Source of the DNA: Actinomycetes bacterium
GTDB lineage: Bacteria; Actinomycetota; Acidimicrobiia; Acidimicrobiales; Palsa-688
Assembly (NCBI GenBank): GCA_021821705.1
Contig: JAKACE010000146.1
Span: 1-5,605, forward strand
DNA: 5,605 nt
Direction of reading: 5' to 3'
How positions within the stretch are numbered: the stretch's first letter is position 1; every line of letters begins with the position of its first letter. The notes under the pieces are model-generated. The model searched no databases. It was not told where the DNA came from and saw only the letters and a list, made by a program, of their open reading frames with translations. This document shows positions 1-5,497 of the stretch, piece by piece. The translations under genes and the position numbers were made by a program.

Positions 1-40
1 GGTCGGGGGAGCGCTGCGAAGTTACGCTGGGCAGGTGACC

Positions 41-1294
41 ATGACCGAAGAGCGCCGCACACCCGAGCGCTGGAAGGCCGAGTGGGCTGACCTCTACTCC
101 GAGGTCGTGACCTCCGGCCTGTGCACCGGCTGCGCCGCCTGCATCGCCGCCTGCCCCCACGACGTGCTGGGCTACGACACCGCCGCCGGAGCCTACAAGC
201 CGTACCACCTGGAGGACGAGCTCGGCCCCGGCGGTTGCAGCCATGGGCTGCGGGGCTGCACGAGCTGCACCCGGGCATGCCCGCGCTTTCGTACATGGGA
301 GAGCGAGGCGGACATGTTCATGGCCGGGCGCGAGCGCCAACCGGAGGAGCAGGCGGGCATGGCGCGCCGGGTCCTGCTGGCGCGCGCCACCAACCCCGAC
401 CTCCTGGCGGCAGGCCAGGACGGAGGTGTGGTGTCCGCCATACTCCTCTGGTGCCTCGAGCACGGGCGCATCGACGCCGCGCTGGTCTCGGGTGTGGAGG
501 GAGACGGCCAGGGCTGGAAGGCCGTCCCGGGCGTGGCCCGCACCCGCGACGAGGTGCTTGCAGCGGCTGGGAGCCGTTACACCTATTCCGCCAACTTGCT
601 GGCCTACGCCCCCGCCATTGCGGCCGGGGCGGAGAAGCTGGCCCTGGTCGGCATGGGCTGCCAGACCTCGGCCCCTGTGGTCATGAAGGCTCGCAAAGCC
701 GGCAAGGTGGGCAGGCGGCTGGGCCTGTCGATCGGGCTCATGTGCTCCAAGAGCTTCGACGACTCGATCTTCGAGGAGTTCTTCGAGGCTCGCTACGGTA
801 TCGCCAGGGCCGACATCGTAAAGATCAACATCAAGGGCGTCTTCCAGATCTGGTGCCGAGACGGCTCGTACCACGAGGTTCCTCTGAAGGAGGGGCACGC
901 CTGGACCCGCGAGGGCTGCAAGGCCTGCCCGGACTTCGCGGCCGAGCACGCCGACATCTCCACCGGTGGCATCGGTGAGCTCCAGGACTGGACGCTCACG
1001 GTGGTGCGCAGCGAGCAGGGCGAGGAGGTCATCGACGAGATGGTCGCGGCCGGGGTGCTCGAGGTGCGCCCGGGCGAAGACGACCCAGGCGCCCTGGCGC
1101 TCATGCGCCGCCTGTCGACTGCCTCCCGGCGGCGCTGGCCGACCACGGCGGTGCCCGGGCCCAAGCTGGGTGTGCCGCCGCCCAAGGCCCCGTCTGCCGC
1201 TGCCGCCGCCTCAGACGCAACGGCATCCGCCGGCGTCGCCAAGGGCCACGAACCGCCGTCGGCGGCCGTACCGACCCTCGACGCCGGTCCCTGA
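41..1294 (+). CDS. Coenzyme F420 hydrogenase/dehydrogenase beta-subunit family protein (FrhB/FdhB-like), Fe-S flavoprotein
   Basis: Predicted cytoplasmic oxidoreductase of the FrhB/FdhB family. Known members carry FAD and [4Fe-4S] clusters and pass electrons to or from F420 or other acceptors; the substrate here is unknown. Numbered from ATG 41 (417 aa), the N-terminus has a two-cluster ferredoxin domain: Cys28, 31, 34, 38 (CTGCAACIAACP), then Cys66, 73, 76, 80. Family signatures follow: GQDGG at 125-129, GSRYTY at 177-182, GMGCQ with Cys207 (usually GxPCQ), Cys235, and a C-x2-C at Cys293/296 leading into ADIS and a Gly-rich turn. From about residue 370 the tail is Ala/Pro-rich, probably disordered, and outside the conserved domain. 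ATG 41 is preferred because AGGTGA, matching the anti-Shine-Dalgarno, ends two bases upstream; a GTG at 35 is in frame and would add two residues. The frame is open to the left edge, so a longer start cannot be excluded. No partner subunit is visible. Family call strong, exact function unknown. Confidence 0.9.
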   Translation: MTEERRTPERWKAEWADLYSEVVTSGLCTGCAACIAACPHDVLGYDTAAGAYKPYHLEDELGPGGCSHGLRGCTSCTRACPRFRTWESEADMFMAGRERQPEEQAGMARRVLLARATNPDLLAAGQDGGVVSAILLWCLEHGRIDAALVSGVEGDGQGWKAVPGVARTRDEVLAAAGSRYTYSANLLAYAPAIAAGAEKLALVGMGCQTSAPVVMKARKAGKVGRRLGLSIGLMCSKSFDDSIFEEFFEARYGIARADIVKINIKGVFQIWCRDGSYHEVPLKEGHAWTREGCKACPDFAAEHADISTGGIGELQDWTLTVVRSEQGEEVIDEMVAAGVLEVRPGEDDPGALALMRRLSTASRRRWPTTAVPGPKLGVPPPKAPSAAAAASDATASAGVAKGHEPPSAAVPTLDAGP

Positions 1295-1303
1295 GGGGCG
1301 CCT

Positions 1304-1329
1304 GCCCGGCGGCCGTGTCGTCGCCGGGC
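1304..1329 (+). terminator. GC-rich stem-loop after the FrhB-family gene, candidate terminator or attenuator
   Basis: The stem pairs 1304-1313 with 1320-1329: eight Watson-Crick pairs (GCCCGGCG with CGCCGGGC), then a G-U and a C-G pair, closing a six-base loop (CGTGTC). It starts nine bases after the upstream stop and ends 28 bases before the bS22 start. There is no T-run, so it is not a classical intrinsic terminator. Actinobacteria often show tail-less hairpins at gene ends. It could partly insulate bS22 from upstream transcription, or simply reflect high GC. Confidence 0.4.
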
Positions 1330-1340
1330 TGCCAAGCTGC

Positions 1341-1346
1341 TAAGTT
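1341..1346 (+). promoter_or_regulatory. Possible -10 element for the bS22 gene (TAAGTT)
   Basis: TAAGTT fits the loose actinobacterial -10 pattern TAnnnT and lies in a short AT-richer pocket between the 1304-1329 hairpin and the bS22 start. A transcript starting 6 to 8 bases downstream would have a leader of only a few bases before ATG 1358. That would agree with the missing Shine-Dalgarno. I see no convincing -35, and such short matches are common by chance. Confidence 0.22.
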
Positions 1347-1357
1347 GTCAACCCGCC

Positions 1358-1456
1358 ATGGGATCGTTGATAAAGAAGCGCCGCAAGCGCATGCGCAAGA
1401 AGAAGCACAAGAAGATGCTGAAAGCCACCCGTTGGCAGAGGCGGGCCGGCAAGTAG
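1358..1456 (+). CDS. Small ribosomal subunit protein bS22 (AURKAIP1/COX24-domain), 32 aa
   Basis: ATG at 1358 opens a 32-codon frame ending in TAG at 1454-1456. The peptide begins MGSLIKKRRKRMRKKKHKK and ends in WQRRAGK; 17 of 32 residues are Lys or Arg. The MGS-x-IKKRRKRM start and the KKKHxK core match the actinobacterial proteins formerly labelled AURKAIP1/COX24-domain hypotheticals. These were recognised in mycobacterial ribosome structures as bS22, an rRNA-bound protein of the small subunit near the decoding region. The full expected length is present, so it is intact. No Shine-Dalgarno precedes the ATG (the bases are ACCCGCC), suggesting leaderless or weakly led translation. It is 63 bases after the FrhB-family stop and converges on ispE. 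It is easily missed because it is so short. Assignment rests on recalled family sequence. Confidence 0.9.
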   Translation: MGSLIKKRRKRMRKKKHKKMLKATRWQRRAGK

Positions 1457-1464
1457 GAGGCGTA

Positions 1465-1482
1465 CCGGCGCTTCAGTGCCGG
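1465..1482 (+). terminator. Hairpin at the convergent bS22/ispE junction, candidate terminator
   Basis: CCGGCGC (1465-1471) pairs with GTGCCGG (1476-1482) around a TTCA loop, giving seven pairs including one G-U. It starts eight bases after the bS22 stop and covers the last codons and stop of ispE on the other strand. In the ispE transcript the G-U becomes a C-A mismatch, so the structure is better in the plus-strand (bS22) transcript. No T-tract follows. Confidence 0.4.
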
Positions 1483-2216
1483 CTGACGTGAGCGACCAGC
1501 CGGCCCTCCCCGGGGTACTCACCCGGGACGAACCACGTGGAGCCGCTTCCTGCAAGCACTGGGCGCCGGCCGGTCGCGTCTGCCAGCGCGTCGCGCCACT
1601 CGGCGAGCCTGGGCTCGACGGCGAGTGCGGCCGGCTCCAGGTCGTTGCAGTTGTCCGAACGTGGCCCGCCCAGCGCGTCCCAGGCACGGTAAACGGCCGC
1701 GGTGTCGACCCCGAACGGCGGCACCAGCAGCGTGTACGGACGGCCGGCGACAGACCCGTAGTCGAGCGGCTCTAGCACCTCACCCGTCCCGCCGACCCGG
1801 GCATGGCCGCCGCCGGCCAGGCAGAAGGGCACATCGGAGCCAAGTCGGGCTGCCATCGCCAAGCCCTCCCGGCCAACCGCCCCCGCCCATCGCAACACTG
1901 CGGCGGCGTCCGCCGAGCCCCCACCGAGACCCCCGCCCGCCGGGATGCGTTTCACCAGACGCACCATGGCCCTGCGCCCCACCAGGCCAAGGGCACGGCA
2001 GACCAGGTTGGTGCCGTCGGCCGGGACGTTGCCGTGGCCCCCGGTCGCGGCTCCGGCGTCCACCACCTCGAGCCCGTCGCCGTCAGCGAACGCCAAAGTG
2101 TCCGCCAGGTCGAGCGAGACCATCTCGGAGTCCAACATGTGCAGCCCGTTGGGGCTCGTGCCCGTCACCCGCAGGCTCAGTGTCAGCTTGGCCAGTGCCC
2201 GGACCTCGCCCGTCAT
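1473..2216 (-). CDS. ispE: 4-diphosphocytidyl-2-C-methyl-D-erythritol kinase (MEP pathway)
   Basis: Cytoplasmic GHMP kinase that phosphorylates CDP-methylerythritol with ATP, step four of the MEP route to isoprenoid precursors. From ATG 2216 the protein has 247 aa. It shows AKLTLSL at residues 9-15 with Lys10, the ATP-binding glycine loop IPAGGGLGGGSAD at 91-103, GSDVPF at 127-132 with catalytic Asp128, NDLE at 191-194 and the late GSGS loop at 223-226. The start is chosen because it reproduces the usual spacing to Lys10 (same number as in the E. coli enzyme) and follows AGCAGGCAGG; a GTG at 2276 would add 20 atypical residues. It is shorter than the usual 280-300 aa, mostly in the C-terminal half. 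The N-terminal substrate segment reads NGLH instead of DGYH, and Asn12 is Thr. Last gene of the minus-strand run, 70 bases after rsmA. IspE is the best call; a divergent GHMP kinase is the alternative. Confidence 0.88.
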   Translation of the reverse strand: MTGEVRALAKLTLSLRVTGTSPNGLHMLDSEMVSLDLADTLAFADGDGLEVVDAGAATGGHGNVPADGTNLVCRALGLVGRRAMVRLVKRIPAGGGLGGGSADAAAVLRWAGAVGREGLAMAARLGSDVPFCLAGGGHARVGGTGEVLEPLDYGSVAGRPYTLLVPPFGVDTAAVYRAWDALGGPRSDNCNDLEPAALAVEPRLAEWRDALADATGRRPVLAGSGSTWFVPGEYPGEGRLVAHVSRH

Positions 2217-2218
2217 GG

Positions 2219-2228
2219 CCTGCCTGCT
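2219..2228 (-). promoter_or_regulatory. Ribosome binding site deciding the ispE start
   Basis: On the minus strand AGCAGGCAGG lies two bases before ATG 2216, with the upstream GCAGG six bases away. It supports this ATG over the upstream in-frame GTG codons, the furthest of which is at 2276. Confidence 0.5.
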
Positions 2229-2229
2229 G

Positions 2230-2244
2230 TAGCTCACAGAGCTA
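2230..2244. repeat. Perfect inverted repeat TAGCTC-ACA-GAGCTA in the rsmA-ispE gap
   Basis: Two six-base arms around a three-base spacer form a perfect palindrome, in the 70-base gap between the rsmA stop and the preferred ispE start. It ends 13 bases before the ispE ATG and directly abuts the ispE ribosome binding site. It is less GC-rich than its surroundings. It could be an RNA hairpin near the ribosome site or a small operator; no known regulator site is recognised. Confidence 0.4.
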
Positions 2245-2286
2245 TCTGCGCTCACAACCGCACCTCCGCTCGGCACTCGACCGGGT

Positions 2287-3156
2287 TCACCGCTTCACCG
2301 CCGGGCCCGTGCCGCTCGCCGCCACGATGGCCGCCGCCAGGCTCCCCCACTGGGCCACCGACAGTTCTTCGGGCCGGGCCGTAGGAGCGACACCGGCCGC
2401 CTCGAAGATCTCTGTGCGGGCGCCGAGCGGGCCCAGCGAGCCCCGCAGCATCTTGCGCCGCTGCGAGAAGCCGGCCCGCACCACCCGGAACAGGTCGGCG
2501 GCGGCCACCACGGACGGGCCCACCGCAGGCGAGGCACGCCGGTCGATACGCACCAGGGCGGAGGCGACCCTGGGCCTGGGCACGAACACCGATGCCGGTA
2601 CCACCCCCAGGGCCGCCGCCTCGGCCCAGTACGCCACCTTGACCGACACCGCCCCATAGGCGGGGTCGCCCGGGGCTGCCACCAACCGGTCGGCCACCTC
2701 TTTTTGGACCATGAAGGTCATGGTGGCCACCTCGGGCACGCCGTCGAGGAGATCGGCTACCAGGGGCGTCGCCACGTTGTAGGGGAGGTTGGAGACCATC
2801 GCCCACGTCGAGGCGGCACCGAGCAGGCTGTGCCAGTCGATGTCCATGGCGTCACCCTCGACGACCTCGACAGGCGCAGCGGGCGCCTTGTCCCGCAGCA
2901 CCTGGCGGAGGACGGGCACCAGCCAGCGGTCACGCTCGACGACGGTGACCGCGGCTCCCGCCTCGGCCAGTGCCAGTGTGAGCGAGCCGAGCCCGCCGCC
3001 CACCTCGAGCACCCTGTCCCCGGGCCGGACCCCGGCGAGGTGCACGACCCTACGGACCGTGTTGGGGTCGGCGACGAAGTTCTGGCCAAGCGCCCGGCTC
3101 GGAGACAGCTCGTTGGCCCGGAGCAGGCGGGCGACGTCGCCACGTGACAGCGTCAA
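2287..3156 (-). CDS. rsmA: 16S rRNA (adenine(1518)-N6/adenine(1519)-N6)-dimethyltransferase RsmA/KsgA
   Basis: SAM-dependent enzyme that dimethylates two adjacent adenosines in helix 45 of 16S rRNA late in 30S assembly; its loss is the classical route to kasugamycin resistance. With a TTG start at 3156 it has 289 aa, normal for the family. Visible motifs: LGQNF at 23-27; SAM motif I EVGGGLGSLT at 51-60 (usually E-x-GPGLG, here Gly for Pro); the acidic ribose-binding VVERD at 72-76; GDAMDID at 101-107; catalytic NLPY at 123-126; MVQKEVADRL at 149-158; FVPRPRVASA at 191-200; and FSQRRKMLRGSL at 230-241. TTG is chosen because no ATG or GTG lies between the tatD stop and the conserved N-terminus, and it overlaps that stop as TTGA. 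This implies translational coupling to tatD. No clear Shine-Dalgarno is present. In many actinobacteria an rpfB-type gene lies between tatD and rsmA; here there is none. Confidence 0.95.
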   Translation of the reverse strand: MTLSRGDVARLLRANELSPSRALGQNFVADPNTVRRVVHLAGVRPGDRVLEVGGGLGSLTLALAEAGAAVTVVERDRWLVPVLRQVLRDKAPAAPVEVVEGDAMDIDWHSLLGAASTWAMVSNLPYNVATPLVADLLDGVPEVATMTFMVQKEVADRLVAAPGDPAYGAVSVKVAYWAEAAALGVVPASVFVPRPRVASALVRIDRRASPAVGPSVVAAADLFRVVRAGFSQRRKMLRGSLGPLGARTEIFEAAGVAPTARPEELSVAQWGSLAAAIVAASGTGPAVKR

Positions 3157-3914
3157 GGCTCGATGCCGAACACGGTGCAGGCGGCCGCCCAGCTCGAAGC
3201 CTCGACGTCCTGCTCCGCCAGCCCTTTGACCAAGGCCACGGCGGCCCCTACGAGAGGCACCAGGGCGGGCGAGTTGGGCTTGCCCCGGTGAGGTACCGGT
3301 GCCAGGTAGGGCGAGTCGGTCTCGACCAGCAAGCGGTCCAGGGGGCATAGGGCCGCCGCCTGGCGGACATCGTCTGCGCTCTTGAAGGTGACTATCCCGC
3401 TGAAGGACAGCCAGGCGCCCAGGTCGAGCGCCGACCTGGCCTCGTCGCGTCCCCCTGTGAAGCAGTGGAACACGGTCCGCTCCGGAACACCGACGGAAGC
3501 GAGGATGGCGAACGTGTCCGCCCATGCCTCGCGGGTGTGCACCACCAGCGCCAGCCCAAGCTCGTTCGCCAGCGCCACCTGGGCAGCGAAGGCCTCCCGC
3601 TGCACCGGTCTCGCGGACAGGTCGTAGTGGTAGTCCAGGCCGCACTCGCCGATCGCGACCACCTTGTCGCGGCCTGGCGTACCGTTGGCGAGCAGCGGCT
3701 GCAGGGTGCCGACACCCTGGAAGGCGTCGTGGGGGTGCAGGCCGACACTCGCCCAGACGCCCTCGCGGGAGGCGGCGAGACCCATGGCCAGTCCTGACTG
3801 CGCCGCGTCCGTGCCGACGGTGACCATCCTGGTCACCCCGGCGAGCCGGGCCTCGTCCACCCCTTGCTCCCCCAGGCCTTCATAGGGGATGTGGCAGTGG
3901 CTGTCGAACCACAT
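3153..3914 (-). CDS. tatD: TatD-family metal-dependent hydrolase / 3'-5' deoxyribonuclease
   Basis: TIM-barrel metallohydrolase of the TatD family. Characterised members are Mg-dependent 3'-5' DNA/RNA exonucleases acting in the cytoplasm; the cellular substrate is generally unsettled. The 253 residues cover the whole family length. Metal-ligand motifs are all present: DSHCH at 4-8 (His6, His8), GECGLDY at 89-95 (Glu90), VVHTREA at 124-130 (His126), FHCFTGG at 149-155 (His150) and VETDSPYLAP at 197-206 (Asp200), followed by the conserved HRGKPNSP segment at 209-216. ATG 3914 places the first motif at residue 4, as expected. AGGCGG lies ten bases upstream, just after the metG stop. It starts 17 bases after metG and its TGA overlaps the rsmA TTG. 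The extreme C-terminus (TVFGIEP) replaces the usual N-x2-R-x-F-G ending. Paralogues such as YcfH are not separable by eye. Confidence 0.93.
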   Translation of the reverse strand: MWFDSHCHIPYEGLGEQGVDEARLAGVTRMVTVGTDAAQSGLAMGLAASREGVWASVGLHPHDAFQGVGTLQPLLANGTPGRDKVVAIGECGLDYHYDLSARPVQREAFAAQVALANELGLALVVHTREAWADTFAILASVGVPERTVFHCFTGGRDEARSALDLGAWLSFSGIVTFKSADDVRQAAALCPLDRLLVETDSPYLAPVPHRGKPNSPALVPLVGAAVALVKGLAEQDVEASSWAAACTVFGIEP

Positions 3915-3931
3915 GACGGGACGGCCGCCTG

Positions 3932-5440
3932 TCAGGCGCTCAGGCGCGGGAACAGGGGTGCCCCCTTCTCAACGGGCAGGCCACCCGGGTAGCCACCCCA
4001 AGCTGCCGCCTCGGGCAGGCGGCTCAGGGCCGGGTCGCCGTCCAGTCCTATGCGCCGCCAGATCTCAGCCGGCGCCCTGGTCAGGGCCGGGCTCGCCAGT
4101 ATGGCGACTATCCGCAGCACCTCCAGGGCGTCCCCCAGCACCGCGTCGACCTCCGGCCCGGGCTCGGCCTTCCACGGTTCGGCCGCCTCGAGGGCGGCAT
4201 TGGCGGCTCGGACCAGGCGCCACGTTGCCTCCAGGGCCTCGCTCGGAGCCGTGCGCGCCCATGCCTGCGCCGTGGCCTGGTACACCTCGGCGGCCAGGGG
4301 GGCCAGGGCACTGTCCGCCCGGGGCGCCGGCCCCGTCCCGGCGCACTTGGTCTGCACCACCGCGCTTACCCGGGCGAGGAGGTTGCCCAGGTTGTTGGCC
4401 AGGTCGGCGTTGTAGCGGGCCACCATCGCCTCGTAGGAGAACTCGCCGTCCGGGCCGAACTGCTGGTCGCGCAGGAAGTGGTAGCGGTAACCGTCGACGC
4501 CGAACACCGGCACCAGGTCGGCAGGAGAGATCTGGTTGAACGCCGTCTTGGACATCTTCTCGCCGCCGACGAGCAGGTACCCGTGGACAGCGATGTGCGA
4601 GGGCGGGTCGATGCCCGCCGCCATGCACAGCGCCGGCCAATAGACACAGTGGAACCGCAGAATGTCCTTGCCTATCAGGTGGTGCACGGCCGGCCACCAC
4701 CGTCGGAACGAGGCGTCGTCCGAGCCGTAGCCGGCGGCGGTGGCGTAGTTGATGAGAGCGTCGTACCAGACATAGAAGACGTGGCTCTCGTCCCAGGGCA
4801 CCCGCACCCCCCAGTCGAGGGAGGTCCTGGTCACCGAGATGTCCTGCAGGCCCCCGCGCACGAGGCCGAGGGCCTCGTTACGCTTGGGCTCGGGCGTCAC
4901 CGCTGACGGGTTGACCTCGTACCATTCGAGCAGGCGGTCGGCGAACGCGGAAAGCCTGAAGAAGTAGTTGTCCTCCTTCATGAGGTCCACCGGGCGCTTG
5001 TGCACCGGGCAGAGGCCTCCGTCGGCGAGGTCGGCTTCGGAGTAGTACGCCTCACAGTCCACGCAATAGAGGCCCTCGTAGGTCCCGAGGGTTATCCACC
5101 CGTTGTCGTAGACGGCCTGCATGAGGGCGCGGACAGCCTGGTGATGGCGCGGCTCGGTGGTCCGTATGTAGTCATCGTTGGAGATGTCGAGCAGCGTCCA
5201 TGCTTCCCGGAAGCGGGCGCTGTAGCGATCGGCCTGCTCCAGGGGCGTGAGGCCGTTGGACTGCGCCGATCGCTTGACCTTGAGCCCGTGCTCGTCCGTG
5301 CCGGTCAGGAACTTGACCTCGTCCCCCACGAGCCGGTGCCAACGAGCCAGGGCGTCGGCGGTCACGGTCGTGTACGCGTGCCCTATGTGGGGTGCGTCGT
5401 TGACGTAGTAGATCGGCGTGGTGACATAGAACCTGGCCAC
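3932..5440 (-). CDS. metG: Methionine--tRNA ligase (MetRS), single-zinc-knuckle type without C-terminal EMAP domain
   Basis: Class I aminoacyl-tRNA synthetase that activates methionine with ATP and charges initiator and elongator tRNA-Met in the cytoplasm. The 502 aa are complete: N-terminal Rossmann fold with PHIGH at 17-21; FLTGTDEHG at 44-52; one zinc knuckle with Cys126, Cys129, Cys144 and His147 in the connective domain; WYDALINY at 225-232; KMSKT at 295-299; then the helical anticodon-binding domain with NLGNLLARV at 350-358, EPWKAE at 421-426 and the terminal LFPRL at 496-500. The Cys/Cys/Cys/His knuckle resembles the Thermus type. There is no C-terminal tRNA-binding (Trbp111-like) extension, common among actinobacterial MetRS. 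Start is GTG 5440; the next upstream in-frame codons are an ATG immediately followed by TAG, so a longer start is impossible. No clear Shine-Dalgarno is seen. It lies 29 bases after the upstream partial gene and 17 before tatD. Confidence 0.97.
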   Translation of the reverse strand: MARFYVTTPIYYVNDAPHIGHAYTTVTADALARWHRLVGDEVKFLTGTDEHGLKVKRSAQSNGLTPLEQADRYSARFREAWTLLDISNDDYIRTTEPRHHQAVRALMQAVYDNGWITLGTYEGLYCVDCEAYYSEADLADGGLCPVHKRPVDLMKEDNYFFRLSAFADRLLEWYEVNPSAVTPEPKRNEALGLVRGGLQDISVTRTSLDWGVRVPWDESHVFYVWYDALINYATAAGYGSDDASFRRWWPAVHHLIGKDILRFHCVYWPALCMAAGIDPPSHIAVHGYLLVGGEKMSKTAFNQISPADLVPVFGVDGYRYHFLRDQQFGPDGEFSYEAMVARYNADLANNLGNLLARVSAVVQTKCAGTGPAPRADSALAPLAAEVYQATAQAWARTAPSEALEATWRLVRAANAALEAAEPWKAEPGPEVDAVLGDALEVLRIVAILASPALTRAPAEIWRRIGLDGDPALSRLPEAAAWGGYPGGLPVEKGAPLFPRLSA

Positions 5441-5458
5441 CCGGCCAGGCTACATGGG

Positions 5459-5497
5459 CGGCGCCGGCGCTATTGGCGGCCGGGTTGGCCGGCGCCG
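5459..5497. repeat. Inverted repeat spanning the stop of the upstream gene, before metG
   Basis: CGGCGCCGGC (5459-5468) and GCCGGCGCCG (5488-5497) are perfect reverse complements with a 19-base spacer. The structure straddles the TAG of the partial upstream gene (5470-5472) and stops 18 bases before the metG start. The arms are themselves nearly palindromic and extremely GC-rich, so chance is a real possibility; no T-tract follows on either strand. Confidence 0.3.

Noticed and set aside
1..38. Possible tail of an upstream plus-strand gene ending in TGA at 36-38
   Set aside because: The frame is open for only 11 codons (SGERCEVTLGR) with no recognisable pattern. The two other frames are also open, so chance explains it equally well.
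2217..2276. Longer IspE starting at GTG 2276
   Set aside because: The 20 extra residues (MPSGGAVVSADSS...) are not family-like, while ATG 2216 has a ribosome site and the standard spacing to Lys10.
1625..2659. Plus-strand open frame of 344 codons opposite ispE and rsmA
   Set aside because: The peptide is Arg/Pro/Ala-rich with no family pattern, and it lies antisense to two well-supported genes. It is a by-product of GC-rich codon positions.
3157..3645. N-terminal extension of the rsmA frame up to 3645
   Set aside because: The extra 163 residues are antisense-like Arg/Gly-rich sequence lying fully inside tatD in another frame. Family length and motifs place the start at TTG 3156.
3889..4539. 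Plus-strand open frame of 216 codons opposite metG
   Set aside because: Pro/Arg/Gly-rich shadow of the metG reading frame, with no recognisable domain.
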